Shown: positions 43,571-53,712, counted from the stretch's first letter. The stretch is DNA of 64,000 nucleotides from Flavobacterium endoglycinae (GCF_017352115.1 NZ_CP071448.1:4128001-4192000), one strand, 5' to 3'. Translations and numbers: made by a program. Notes: generated from the letters alone by a model not told the origin.

Positions 43571-45511
43571 ATGAAAAGTGCCTTAGAAATAAAACCTGAT
43601 ATCAGCTATAAGAGCGCCGGTAAATTTGAAGAAACAAGATTTGAAAAAATTCACAACGAAATCTTCAAGAGTTCTGCTGAAGCTTCGGTAATTGTTGCGC
43701 AGGAAATCGCTCAATTAATTAGATCTAAGCAGGAAAAAAATAAATCTTGCGTGCTTGGTTTAGCAACAGGATCTTCTCCTATAAAAGTATACGAGGAGTT
43801 AGTTAGAATGCACAGAGAAGAAGGACTAAGTTTTAGCAATGTAATCACTTTTAATCTGGATGAATATTATCCAATGAATAAAGAGAATAATCAAAGCTAT
43901 CATTATTTCATGCATCAGCATCTCTTTAATCATATTGACATTAACCCTGAAAATATTAATATTCCTGATGGTACAGTTTCAATTGAAGAATTGAATCAGT
44001 ATTGCATCGACTATGAAATGAATATTAAACAAGCCGGTGGACTTGATTTTCAGTTATTAGGAATTGGTCGTACGGGTCACGTTGGATTTAACGAACCGGG
44101 ATCTCACATCAATTCTGGAACAAGAATTATTACTCTGGATCATATTACGAGAGTCGACGCTTCTTCTGATTTTAATGGTATTGATAACGTTCCCAAACGT
44201 GCCATTACCATGGGAGTTTCTACCATTATGAGATCTAAGAGAATTGTATTAATGGCTTGGGGGCAAAACAAAGCCGATATCATCAAAAGAACTATTCAAG
44301 GTGATATTAGCTCTGAAGTACCTGCTACCTTTTTACAAAATCATCCAAACGCAACTTTCGTTTTGGACCAGTCAGCCGCATCAGAGCTAACACGTTTTAA
44401 AACACCATGGCTTGTTGGAGAATGTATATGGACACAAGAATTAAAAAGTAAAGCAATTGTTTGGCTTTGCCAGAAAACCAAACAATCTATTTTAAAATTG
44501 ACAGACCGTGATTACAACAACAACGGAATGTCTGATTTACTGGCACAGGAAGGTTCTGCTTACGATATGAACATCAATATGTTTAATATCCTGCAGCACA
44601 CTATTACTGGATGGCCGGGCGGAAAACCGAATACAGATGATTCGCATCGACCTGAAAGAGCTAATCCTGCTAAAAAACGAGTGATTCTTTTCAGTCCGCA
44701 TCCAGATGATGACGTGATTTCGATGGGAGGAACTTTTTCAAAATTGATAAAACAAGGCCACGATGTACATGTTGTATATCAAACCTCTGGAAATATTGCC
44801 GTTACTGATGACGAAGCTTTAAAATTTGCTGAAGTATGTAATGATTTTGTAGGCGCAGATCTGCCAAAGGACATCAACTTCAAATCAGTAATTGAGTTTT
44901 TGAATAACAAATCAGAAAATCAAATCGACTCTCTTGAAGTTCGAAAATTAAAAGGATTAATCAGAAGAAGAGAATCGTATGCCGCAACAAGATATATCGG
45001 ATTAAAAGATGAAAATACACACTTTTTAGACCTTCCGTTTTATGAAACTGGACAAGTTAAAAAGAATCCGCTTGGGCCAGAAGATATTGCAATTGTAAAA
45101 GAAATTATTGCCAGAATCAAACCGCATCAAGTTTTTGCAGCTGGTGATTTGGCTGATCCGCACGGAACTCATGAAGTTTGTTTAAATGCCATTTTTGCAG
45201 CAATGAAGGAATTAAAACCAGAAAAATATATGGATGACTGCTGGTTATGGCTTTACAGAGGAGCTTGGCATGAGTGGGATATACATGAAATCGATATGGC
45301 AGTGCCGCTTTCTCCATCAGAAGTATTATTGAAACGCCACGCTATTTTATACCATCAGTCTCAAAAAGACAGGGTTATGTTTCAAGGAAATGACTCTCGT
45401 GAATTCTGGGTTAGGGCAGAAGACCGAAATAAAAATACAGCGATTTTATACGATGAGTTAGGATTGGCTGAATATGAAGCGATTGAAGCTTTTAAACGTT
45501 TTGATTATTAA
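43571..45511 (+). CDS. nagB: Glucosamine-6-phosphate deaminase with C-terminal PIG-L/LmbE deacetylase-like domain
   Basis: A 646-residue fusion. The N-terminal half (about 30-270) is NagB: LGLATGSSPIKVYEEL, FNLDEYYPM with the active-site Asp and GIGRTGHVGFNEPGS. It converts glucosamine-6-P to fructose-6-P and ammonia. The C-terminal half (about 370-646) begins ILFSPHPDDDVISMGG, the zinc-site HPDD motif of PIG-L/LmbE N-acetylglucosamine deacetylases, with a DPHGTHEVC ligand block later. It could therefore remove the acetyl group first. ATG 43571 is chosen because the upstream extension from 43490 lies in an A-rich leader and a hairpin. From memory the long form is common in Bacteroidetes. Confidence 0.92.
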   Translation: MKSALEIKPDISYKSAGKFEETRFEKIHNEIFKSSAEASVIVAQEIAQLIRSKQEKNKSCVLGLATGSSPIKVYEELVRMHREEGLSFSNVITFNLDEYYPMNKENNQSYHYFMHQHLFNHIDINPENINIPDGTVSIEELNQYCIDYEMNIKQAGGLDFQLLGIGRTGHVGFNEPGSHINSGTRIITLDHITRVDASSDFNGIDNVPKRAITMGVSTIMRSKRIVLMAWGQNKADIIKRTIQGDISSEVPATFLQNHPNATFVLDQSAASELTRFKTPWLVGECIWTQELKSKAIVWLCQKTKQSILKLTDRDYNNNGMSDLLAQEGSAYDMNINMFNILQHTITGWPGGKPNTDDSHRPERANPAKKRVILFSPHPDDDVISMGGTFSKLIKQGHDVHVVYQTSGNIAVTDDEALKFAEVCNDFVGADLPKDINFKSVIEFLNNKSENQIDSLEVRKLKGLIRRRESYAATRYIGLKDENTHFLDLPFYETGQVKKNPLGPEDIAIVKEIIARIKPHQVFAAGDLADPHGTHEVCLNAIFAAMKELKPEKYMDDCWLWLYRGAWHEWDIHEIDMAVPLSPSEVLLKRHAILYHQSQKDRVMFQGNDSREFWVRAEDRNKNTAILYDELGLAEYEAIEAFKRFDY

Positions 45512-45668
45512 AGTTGTTTTAAAACCGATTCGGGTGAGAGCGAATCAAACTGCAAAATTCAGATCGACCTCAGAACAAGTAGTGAGGTAAACTGAAGTCT
45601 TTCTGAGTTTTGTTTTTTATCTAATTTACAAGGATACTCTTTGAAGTGTCCAGCCAAAAAAAAGAAGA

Positions 45669-47735
45669 ATGAAATATTTATTTGTACTACTATTAGCGGG
45701 TGTAACTGCCAGTGCTCAAGTTCAAAAAGAGCAGCTAAATTTAATGCCATGGCCTCAAAATGTTGTTGTAAACGAAGGGAATTTTACTGTAACTAAAAAC
45801 TTTAGAGTAAACATTTCTGGAAATCCAAACCCAAGAATTTTTGGTGGGGTAACTCGTTTTCTGCGCCGGCTGGATGGTAGAACAGGTATCTTTTTCGAAC
45901 AAGGTTTTATTACAAAATTAAACGAATTCCCTAATGCAGAATTACAAATAAACTGCGATAAAAACGGAAAGATAGGTCTATATGAAGACGAAAGTTATCA
46001 TTTAGATATCCAAAAAAACAAAATAACAATTAATGCCACCAGCGATTTAGGTGCTTTGCATGCATTAGAAACTTTATTGCAGTTGCTGCAAAATGACAGT
46101 AAATCATTTTACTTTCCAGTTTCTAAAATTTCAGATTTTCCAAGATTTACTTGGAGAGGTTTAATGATTGATGCTTCAAGACACTTTCAGCCAGTTGATG
46201 TCATCAAAAGAAATTTAGATGGATTAGCAGCCATGAAAATGAACGTTTTCCATTGGCATTTAGTGGATGATCAAGGATGGAGAATAGAAACCAAAAAACA
46301 TCCAAAGTTAATAGAACTCGCTTCGGACGGATTGTATTACACACAGGAAGAAATTAGAAATATCGTAAAATATGCCGATGAGCGCGGTATTTTAATAGTT
46401 CCAGAAATAGATGTTCCAGGTCATGGATCGGCAATACTTACGGCTTACCCAGAAATAGGGAGCAAAGTGATTACACTGACTGGAGGAACAGCCGAAAAAA
46501 ATATTGAAGGTACCGCAATCAGTACCTATGGAATTGAAAGAAATGCTGGGATTTTTTCACCAACATTAGATCCTTCAAATCCTAAAACGTATAAAATTTT
46601 AAGTGAACTTTTTGATGAGGTATGCCCATTATTTCCTGGAGCTTATTTTCACATTGGGGGTGATGAAAATGAAGGGAAAGACTGGGATGCCAACCCAAAA
46701 ATTCAAGAATTCAAAAAGAAACATAATTTAAAAACCAACCACGAATTACAAACTTATTTTACTATGCAGCTGGCACCAATGCTTAAAAAACATGGAAAAC
46801 AGCTAATGGGATGGGAAGAAATTTTAACCAAAGACCTTTCAAGAGAAGCGATTGTACATTCATGGAGAGGACCAAACGAAGGAGTTGCCGCTGGCCAATC
46901 GTTAGTTGATGCTGTAAAAAAAGGTTATAAAACAGTTCTTTCAAATGGTTATTATATTGATTTAATGTATCCCGTAGCAAGTCATTATTTAAATGATCCA
47001 ATGCCGAAAGGTGCCGATTTATCTGCTGAGGAAAAAGCTAGAATTTTAGGCGGTGAAGCCACAATGTGGACAGAACTAACTACGCCAGAAACTATTGATT
47101 CTAGAATTTGGCCAAGAACAGCAGCAATTGCAGAAAGACTTTGGTCAGCAGAAAACATTACCGATTTAGCAAGCATGCGCAAACGTTTGGATAATGTTTC
47201 ATTTAGACTAGAAGAATTAGGTCTTACACACCTTAAAAATAAAGATGTTATTCTTAGAAATATTGCCAATAACCAAAACATAAGTTCACTAAATGAATTT
47301 ACAAATGTATGTGAACCATTAAAAGGATATACAAGAAATAAAGGAGGTACAGAATACCAAATGTATTCACCATTTACCCTTTTTGCAGATGCTTGTACAC
47401 CAGATGCCAAAGATTCGCTTGCTTTTAATGAAGCAGTAAATCAGTATTTAGCAAACAAAACGCCAGAAAACAAAGCAAAAGTGACCGCATTTTTTAATAA
47501 ATGGATTGCACTTAATAAAGAATTGTTTGATTTAGGGGCCAATGCTCCATTAGTACAGCCAATTCTGCCTTTGTCAAAAAAATTAAGTGATGCATCGCAG
47601 GAATTATTACTGGTTTTAGAAAACAAATCAACTTTGAAAACAGCTGATTTAAAAAACCTGATTGAACAATGCAATACAAAAGATCATGCTGACGTAGAAT
47701 TGTCAGTTTATGAAAGTTTAAAGAAACTAATTTAG
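45669..47735 (+). CDS. GH20 beta-N-acetylhexosaminidase
   Basis: Releases GlcNAc from the non-reducing end of chitooligosaccharides. The 688-residue protein has a signal peptide (MKYLFVLLLAGVTASAQ), an N-terminal GH20b domain (about 25-155), and the catalytic barrel from RFTWRGLMIDASRHF, with HWHLVDDQGWR, PEIDVPGHG and the Asp332-Glu333 pair in HIGGDENEG. Helical C-terminal extension (about 510-688). It lacks a lipobox and a T9SS tail, so it is probably periplasmic, where it would act on imported oligomers. It follows nagB after 157 bp and precedes chiA. Confidence 0.95.
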   Translation: MKYLFVLLLAGVTASAQVQKEQLNLMPWPQNVVVNEGNFTVTKNFRVNISGNPNPRIFGGVTRFLRRLDGRTGIFFEQGFITKLNEFPNAELQINCDKNGKIGLYEDESYHLDIQKNKITINATSDLGALHALETLLQLLQNDSKSFYFPVSKISDFPRFTWRGLMIDASRHFQPVDVIKRNLDGLAAMKMNVFHWHLVDDQGWRIETKKHPKLIELASDGLYYTQEEIRNIVKYADERGILIVPEIDVPGHGSAILTAYPEIGSKVITLTGGTAEKNIEGTAISTYGIERNAGIFSPTLDPSNPKTYKILSELFDEVCPLFPGAYFHIGGDENEGKDWDANPKIQEFKKKHNLKTNHELQTYFTMQLAPMLKKHGKQLMGWEEILTKDLSREAIVHSWRGPNEGVAAGQSLVDAVKKGYKTVLSNGYYIDLMYPVASHYLNDPMPKGADLSAEEKARILGGEATMWTELTTPETIDSRIWPRTAAIAERLWSAENITDLASMRKRLDNVSFRLEELGLTHLKNKDVILRNIANNQNISSLNEFTNVCEPLKGYTRNKGGTEYQMYSPFTLFADACTPDAKDSLAFNEAVNQYLANKTPENKAKVTAFFNKWIALNKELFDLGANAPLVQPILPLSKKLSDASQELLLVLENKSTLKTADLKNLIEQCNTKDHADVELSVYESLKKLI

Positions 47736-47786
47736 AATTTTGGTTGAGTTAGTGTTTAGTAGTTATCCATTGATTTAGTCTTTAAT

Positions 47787-47815
47787 TATCTCTACTGTAT
47801 TCTGCAGTAGAGATA
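47787..47815 (+). other. Perfect hairpin after the GH20 gene
   Basis: An 11-bp perfect stem TATCTCTACTG (47787-47797) with CAGTAGAGATA (47805-47815) and a 7-base loop, 52 bp after the GH20 stop. It lacks a T-tract, so termination is uncertain. The rest of the 466-bp gap before chiA is AT-rich with no gene found and no exact TAnnTTTG box. Confidence 0.55.
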
Positions 47816-48201
47816 GTTATGGCTAGATTTCAAAAAAACGAAAAACACTCAACAAAAAATCAAAACGAAAAATATAAGCCCTTGAAATAATTTATTAACC
47901 CTTAAAAACCAAATAAAAAGAATTCCACAAAACATGACAAACGAGAGTATAGATTGATGAGTAGTCCCAATTTATCATTTGTATTTACGATTAATTTTTA
48001 GAATTATAAATAAATATCAATCACTGCTATTTGCTAATGATTACGAATGAATCAGAAATAGTAATATTTATCTATAGAATGTAATTTGAGTTTATTTCCA
48101 ACCAACAGCAGCCTTCCAACCTGTAGTTGAGTGAAACCTGGCTGATGAATAACCAGCTATGGCCCAAGTATTTATTTTCTATTAACCAATATTTATTAAT
48201 T

Positions 48202-51200
48202 ATGAAACATTATTACAGATTACTCTTTTTGTTATTGTTTCCCTTACTCGCGTTAGCCCAGCCGGCTCACGGAAAAAAAGTAGTGGGATATTATGCGCAA
48301 TGGTCTATTTATGCCCGGGATTTCAACGTTCCGAAAATCGATGGAAGCAAATTGACGCATTTAAATTATTCTTTTTACGGGACCACTTTTGATCCCGCTC
48401 ATCCTGAGAACACAAAATTAAAATGCCTTGACACATATGCTGATTTTGAGCATATGGAAGGCGGAATTCCTTGGGATGCTCCGGTTAAAGGAAACTTTTA
48501 TGATTTGAAAAAATTAAAAGAAAAGTATCCTCATCTTAAAATTTTAATATCTGTAGGAGGATGGACAAAAGGTCAGGATCTTTCTCCAATTGCAGCCAGC
48601 CCGGTTGCAAGAGCCGCTTTGGCAGCAGATATGGCAAACTTCATTGTGACTTATCCGTTTATTGATGGTTTCGATATCGATTGGGAATATCCTCTTTCTG
48701 GCGGAACTGATGGAACGGAAATAGTAAATGGATCACCTGTGCCTCCACAAAAATACAGCCCAGATGATAATAAAAATTTAGTTCTTCTGCTAAAAGCCAT
48801 GCGTCAGGCAATGCCGAATAAACTAGTTACTATTGCTGCAGGAAACAATGTTAGAAACGTTTCAAAACAGTATTTAGGGCCAAACAATAGAGCACAATAC
48901 GGTATGACCGAAGATATTTCGACTTACTGTGATTATATTACCTATTTCGGATATGATTTTGGTGGAAACTGGTATGATAAAACATGCTACAATGCTCCTT
49001 TATACGCAAGTGGAAATCCAAACGATCCATTGTATGGTGCAACACAATCATTAGACGAATTAACTAATCAATATTTAAACGTAATTGGTTTTCCTGCCAA
49101 TAAATTAATCATGGGACTGCCTTTTTACGGAAAAAAATTCGATCACGTTGCTGCTAACTCAACAAACGGATTATTCGTTTCTGCTCCAAGAGATATTGTG
49201 GGAGGATGTACTAACCCGCAGAATCCAACAGGAACATGGGATGGTTCTGGTGCTTGTGAGAAATCTGGAAGTATTGAAATTTGCGATTTAGTTGGAAATC
49301 CAGTTACGAATTCACATCCTTATTTAGATCCAAATACGATGTTAGTAACGCCATCTGCAGCTTCAGCCGGATGGGTAAGATATTTTGACAATACCACAAA
49401 AGTTCCTTATTTATATAATGCTACTACAAAAGAGTTTATCTCTTATGAAGATAAACAATCCATGGATTTAAAAGTGCAATACATTAAATCTAGAAATTTA
49501 GCTGGGGGTATGATTTGGGAATTATCTCAAGATACGAGAGGTTCAATCCCTAATTCATTATTAACTCAGGTAGATACTTCATTTGGAAGCGCTGTTCCAG
49601 GAACAGTAAGCATTTCGGGTTCGGTTAAAAACGGATCAGCTTTAGTAACCGATGTTACGGTAGAATTACGTAATGCTTCTAATGTTGTGATTCAAACAAT
49701 AGTTTCTGCAACAGGAAACTTTACATTCAACAGCTTAACTTCGGGACAAAACTATTCACTTACAGCATCAAAAAGCAGTTATACTTTTACTCCAGTAACG
49801 TTAACAAATGTTACGGTAAACCAGACTGCTGTTGTAATTAACGGAACACAGCCAACGTATACAGTAAGCGGAACAGTTCTTAACGGAACAACTCCAGTTT
49901 CTGGTGTAACCGTTTCTGCGGTTTCTGGCAGTACAACATTAACAGCAACTTCAAATGCAAGCGGAGTTTACAGTGTTGCAGGTTTAACAGCTGGACTAAA
50001 TTACACCGTTACAGCTGCAAAAACAGGATTTTCATATACTCCAGCATCAACAATTTACAATGCAATTGATGCAAATAAAACATTGAATTTTACACAAGGC
50101 GCAGCAATAGTTTACTACACAGTAAGCGGAACAGTTCTTAACGGAACAGCTGCAGTTTCTGGTGTAACAGTTACAGCATCTTCAACAGGAGGAAACTTCA
50201 CAGCTGTTACAAATTCAAGTGGAGCCTATTCTCTAAGTTTACCTTCAGGAGGAAATTATACGGTAACAGCTGCTTTAACAGGACAAACTTTTACTCCGGC
50301 TTCAACAGTATATTCGAATCTGAATGCAAATAAAACATTGAACTTCGCACAAGATGTTGTAGTAAGTTCAAGTAAAATTAGCGGAACGGTTAAAAACGGT
50401 GCAAATCCAGTTGCAGGCGCTAAGGTAGAAATCGTTTTACCTTGGACAGATAATACGCATAACTGGAAAAGTGTTCTGGCAACAACAGATGCGCAAGGAA
50501 AATACAGTTTTGATAATTCAGTTACTGATGGTTATACGCAAATTACAAGTTTAAAACTAAACACATGGCAGAATGGAGAAGTAACCTATTATCCAAACAA
50601 TCTGGCCAACTTCGCAGTTCCTGCAAATCCAACGGTTTACAACTTTAATACAAGCTCAACAGCAAAATCTGCACAGGTTTTGGCAAACTTAATCAGCGGA
50701 AGTGTTAAAAACGGAACAACTCCAGTTGCAGGTGCTAAAGTAGAAATTGTTTTGCCTTGGACAGATAACACACACAACTGGAAAAGCGTTTTAGCCACAA
50801 CAGATGCATCAGGAAATTATACTTTTGATAATTCAGTTGTAGCAGGTTATACGCAAATTTTAAGTTTGAAATTAAATTCATGGGAAAATGGTGAAGTAAC
50901 GTATTACCCAAATAATTTGGCCAACTTTGCAGTTCCAACAAGTCCAACAGTTTATAATTTTAATAGACAAGCTACGGTTGCAACTAAACCAGTCGTAACT
51001 ATTACAGCACCAACAGCTTCGGCGATTGCTATAAATTTAGGATCATCAATTAATTTTGTGGCAACTGTTGGATTAAGCGCTGCAGACGCCACTACAATCT
51101 CATCTGTTGTATTTAGTTTAGATGGGCAAACCATAAGTGCTACAAATTCTTCAGGTACTTATACATCGACTTGGACACCAGCAGCAAATCAGTTTTCGGC

Positions 51201-52929
51201 TTCTCATACTTTAACTGTTACGGCTACTGCCTCAAACGGAACAACAGATGCAAAAACATATAGTTTTACATTAAATTGTTCAGGTTCAAACTGTCCTAAT
51301 TCACTGCCTGTAATTACATGGAATTCACCATCGAATACTACTGTTACCCAAAGCTCTTTTCAAGTTGTGCCAATTTCAGTTACAGCTGTAGATAGTGATG
51401 GTACTGTTTCTGGTGTTACAATAACCATAAATGGAGGTACGTTTAACATGACAGCAGGTACAAATAATACCTATACGTATAATTTTACACCATCTGCTTA
51501 TCAAGATTATCCAGTTGTAATCAAAGCAACCGATAATAAAGCTGCTGTTACTACTTTAAACAATACTATTAAAATTGCTCCGGTAAGCACTAATAGATTC
51601 ATTCCGCTTCCTTCTAAAATTATTTTAGGGTATGCACATTCTTGGGAAAATGCATCTGCTCCATTTTTATATTTCTCTCAAATGGTGGGAAGTAAATTTA
51701 ACGTAGTGGATTATTCTTTCGTAGAAACCGTTAATCGTGATGGTTATACACCAATATTGACTACGAATGACACTAGATATTTGACTAATGGTGTTTTCAA
51801 TAAGCAATTGCTGAAAAATGACATCAAATCTTTAAGAGACAGCGGTGTTCCGGTTATTGTTTCTATTGGAGGTCAAAATGGTCATGTTGTTTTAGAAAAT
51901 GTAACTCAGAAAAATATTTTCGTTAATGGTTTAAAAGCAATTATCGACGAATATCAATTTGATGGAGTTGATATTGATTTTGAAGGCGGATCGATGAATT
52001 TTAGCGCTGGAGGTTTAAGAGATATTTCTTATGCAGGTATTTCTGCTTATCCAAGATTGAAAAACGTAGTAGATGCTTTCAAAGAATTAAAAGCGTATTA
52101 TGGTCCTGGATTCTTATTAACTGCAGCTCCAGAAACACAATACGTTCAAGGAGGATATACTACTTATACAGATACTTTTGGCTCGTTCCTTCCAATTATT
52201 CAAAACTTACGTAATGAATTGGATTTGTTAGCAGTGCAATTATATAATACAGGAGGAGAAAACGGATTAGACGGTCAATATTATGGCACAGCTAAGAAGT
52301 CAAACATGGTAACAGCTCTAACTGATATGATTATAAAAGGATATAACATTGCTTCAACAGGAATGCATTTTGATGGTCTTCCAGCCTCAAAAGTCCTTAT
52401 TGCACTACCAGCTTGTCCAAGTGCGGCAGGAAGCGGTTATCTAACACCAACAGAAGGAATTAACGCAATGCATTATTTAAGAACCGGAACTACTTTCTCT
52501 GGCAGAACATACACTATGCAGCCAGGCGGACCATATCCTTCTTTAAGAGGTTTAATGACTTGGTCTGTAAACTGGGACGCATCTTCTTGCGGAAATTCAT
52601 CTGAATTATCAAAAGCATACGCAAATTACTTTGCTTCGCAGTCAGCAGCAAAAACATTGGCGCTTGAGGATATTTCTTCAAAAAACAATGCAACGATAGC
52701 GTATTTCAAAAACAATGCATTATCAGTTTCAAATGAAAATGAAGAAATCGCTCAGGTTGAGGTATTCAATGTTTTAGGGCAAAATTTAGTAAGCCACAGA
52801 AATATTCAAAATAATAAAGAAGTACTGCTTCACGATCAAAGTTTCTCATCTAAACAATTGTTTTTAGTAGTAGTAACAGACAAAGCAGGAAACAAAAAAT
52901 CATTCAAAGTAATGAACTTTTTAAACTAA
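48202..52929 (+). CDS. chiA: Multidomain secreted chitinase with two GH18 domains and T9SS tail (ChiA)
   Basis: A 1575-residue secreted chitinase. Order: signal peptide (MKHYYRLLFLLLFPLLALAQ); N-terminal GH18 (about 25-455) with FIDGFDIDWE, Glu162; three CnaB/carboxypeptidase-regulatory-like repeats (about 470-720, each opening SGxVxNG); two near-identical 91-residue repeats (726-816 and 831-921, 86% identical) with PWTDNTHNWKS; two Ig-like domains (about 925-1125); C-terminal GH18 (about 1135-1480) with FDGVDIDFE, Glu1261; and a type A T9SS sorting domain (about 1510-1575, VEVFNVLGQNLVS). The start at 48202 is chosen over 48127 because only it gives a signal peptide first. It matches ChiA of F. 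johnsoniae, a released enzyme with exo- and endo-acting halves. Confidence 0.96.
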   Translation: MKHYYRLLFLLLFPLLALAQPAHGKKVVGYYAQWSIYARDFNVPKIDGSKLTHLNYSFYGTTFDPAHPENTKLKCLDTYADFEHMEGGIPWDAPVKGNFYDLKKLKEKYPHLKILISVGGWTKGQDLSPIAASPVARAALAADMANFIVTYPFIDGFDIDWEYPLSGGTDGTEIVNGSPVPPQKYSPDDNKNLVLLLKAMRQAMPNKLVTIAAGNNVRNVSKQYLGPNNRAQYGMTEDISTYCDYITYFGYDFGGNWYDKTCYNAPLYASGNPNDPLYGATQSLDELTNQYLNVIGFPANKLIMGLPFYGKKFDHVAANSTNGLFVSAPRDIVGGCTNPQNPTGTWDGSGACEKSGSIEICDLVGNPVTNSHPYLDPNTMLVTPSAASAGWVRYFDNTTKVPYLYNATTKEFISYEDKQSMDLKVQYIKSRNLAGGMIWELSQDTRGSIPNSLLTQVDTSFGSAVPGTVSISGSVKNGSALVTDVTVELRNASNVVIQTIVSATGNFTFNSLTSGQNYSLTASKSSYTFTPVTLTNVTVNQTAVVINGTQPTYTVSGTVLNGTTPVSGVTVSAVSGSTTLTATSNASGVYSVAGLTAGLNYTVTAAKTGFSYTPASTIYNAIDANKTLNFTQGAAIVYYTVSGTVLNGTAAVSGVTVTASSTGGNFTAVTNSSGAYSLSLPSGGNYTVTAALTGQTFTPASTVYSNLNANKTLNFAQDVVVSSSKISGTVKNGANPVAGAKVEIVLPWTDNTHNWKSVLATTDAQGKYSFDNSVTDGYTQITSLKLNTWQNGEVTYYPNNLANFAVPANPTVYNFNTSSTAKSAQVLANLISGSVKNGTTPVAGAKVEIVLPWTDNTHNWKSVLATTDASGNYTFDNSVVAGYTQILSLKLNSWENGEVTYYPNNLANFAVPTSPTVYNFNRQATVATKPVVTITAPTASAIAINLGSSINFVATVGLSAADATTISSVVFSLDGQTISATNSSGTYTSTWTPAANQFSASHTLTVTATASNGTTDAKTYSFTLNCSGSNCPNSLPVITWNSPSNTTVTQSSFQVVPISVTAVDSDGTVSGVTITINGGTFNMTAGTNNTYTYNFTPSAYQDYPVVIKATDNKAAVTTLNNTIKIAPVSTNRFIPLPSKIILGYAHSWENASAPFLYFSQMVGSKFNVVDYSFVETVNRDGYTPILTTNDTRYLTNGVFNKQLLKNDIKSLRDSGVPVIVSIGGQNGHVVLENVTQKNIFVNGLKAIIDEYQFDGVDIDFEGGSMNFSAGGLRDISYAGISAYPRLKNVVDAFKELKAYYGPGFLLTAAPETQYVQGGYTTYTDTFGSFLPIIQNLRNELDLLAVQLYNTGGENGLDGQYYGTAKKSNMVTALTDMIIKGYNIASTGMHFDGLPASKVLIALPACPSAAGSGYLTPTEGINAMHYLRTGTTFSGRTYTMQPGGPYPSLRGLMTWSVNWDASSCGNSSELSKAYANYFASQSAAKTLALEDISSKNNATIAYFKNNALSVSNENEEIAQVEVFNVLGQNLVSHRNIQNNKEVLLHDQSFSSKQLFLVVVTDKAGNKKSFKVMNFLN
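50377..50964 (+). repeat. Two tandem 91-residue repeats inside chiA
   Basis: Units encoded at 50377-50649 and 50692-50964 (315 bp apart) are 86% identical in protein (13 differences in 91). Many codons differ synonymously, so the duplication is not recent. The conserved Trp/Tyr/Asn-rich surface (LPWTDNTHNWKSVLATTD, GEVTYYPNNLANFAVP) suggests a chitin-binding role in the linker. Confidence 0.85.
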
Positions 52930-53072
52930 AAGAATGATTGAAAAATTAGAAATAAAAAGATGGGACGGTTAAAATTGAGTTTGGTTATTTATTTTTTAGC
53001 TGATTTTTATTTCGAACAAATGCGGCTTTAGGTAATTTGTTATTTGGTTTTTGCCTAAAGATGCGCATTATG

Positions 53073-53104
53073 AACCTGGTAGTTTTACTGCCAGGTTTTT
53101 TTAT
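53073..53104 (+). terminator. Terminator after chiA
   Basis: AACCTGGTAGT pairs with ACTGCCAGGTT (one T-G pair) around a 3-base loop, followed by T residues. It lies 144 bp after the chiA stop; the remainder of 52930-53314 holds nothing else I can identify. Confidence 0.85.
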
Positions 53105-53314
53105 TTAAAGAATTTTATTTACCAGTTTGGCGAAATTATTTTCAACACATAGAAACATAGTTTAGGGAACTTAAAAAGACGTTTCACTAATTTAAATGCA
53201 GATAGTTTAGCTATGTTTGGAAACTTGTTTCTTCCGCTCTCTTTTTTTCAAAACAAAAGCTATGATCGTATGTGTTAAAATCTATTTTTTTCATCCAATG
53301 GAAGTTTATAAACA

Positions 53315-53545
53315 TTAAGTTTCTAAATAAGGATCTAAAACTTCTGCAAGCTTATTGAGCCAATAAAAATTATCATCAATATTCTTGATTTCAGATTCTA
53401 TAGTTTCACATCCTCTCATAACACATAATGAAAGCGCATTATTTACTTCTCGGATTATTTTTGCCATCTCTTTACTATCGATTTTATCAGTAAAAAAATC
53501 ATTTAATCTGGCGTCAATTTTGTTTGAAAGGTTTTGTGTAGTCAT
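53315..53545 (-). CDS. Small conserved-looking protein, unknown function
   Basis: A 76-residue soluble, mostly helical protein (MTTQNLSNKIDARLNDFFTD start, FYWLNKLAEVLDPYLET end) with one CVMRGCE motif mid-protein. No signal peptide or known domain. A perfect TAAATTTG box lies upstream and an inverted repeat TGACACA-N4-TGTGTCA beyond it, supporting a real regulated gene. Its function is not recognised. Confidence 0.6.
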   Translation of the reverse strand: MTTQNLSNKIDARLNDFFTDKIDSKEMAKIIREVNNALSLCVMRGCETIESEIKNIDDNFYWLNKLAEVLDPYLET

Positions 53546-53560
53546 TGTGTTGTTTTTTTA

Positions 53561-53568
53561 CAAATTTA
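53561..53568 (-). promoter_or_regulatory. -7 promoter box of the 76-residue protein gene
   Basis: TAAATTTG on the minus strand, 16 bp before the start codon at 53545. Confidence 0.5.
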
Positions 53569-53588
53569 AAAAGTAATTATTTAAAGTG

Positions 53589-53606
53589 TGACACAGATTT
53601 GTGTCA
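53589..53606. promoter_or_regulatory. Inverted repeat TGACACA-N4-TGTGTCA, possible operator
   Basis: A perfect 7-4-7 inverted repeat 21-38 bp upstream of the -7 box at 53568-53561, in the place expected for a dimeric regulator. No U-run, so not a terminator. Confidence 0.45.
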
Positions 53607-53712
53607 AAGCTTTATAAATGTTTGTTTTATGGAGATTTTTGAGTATGTTTTAGATTAAAAATTTTTGCGAACTCTGCGTAAACCCTTGCGCCTTTGCGGT
53701 TAAAAAAAATCG

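Noticed and set aside
47787..47815. Perfect hairpin after GH20 as a Rho-independent terminator
   Set aside because: No T-tract follows the stem, so termination is not supported; listed only as a hairpin.
47977..47987. ATTTGTATTTA upstream of chiA as a LytTR half-site
   Set aside because: It matches 8 of 11 positions but has no partner 21 bp on either side.
48127..48201. Upstream in-frame start of chiA
   Set aside because: It would put 25 non-secretory residues before a perfect signal peptide beginning at 48202.
29031..52929. Chitin locus as a wholly new system
   Set aside because: Gene content and order match the characterised F. johnsoniae chitin utilization locus; only the operator pattern, the linker modules and the NagB fusion seem worth new work.
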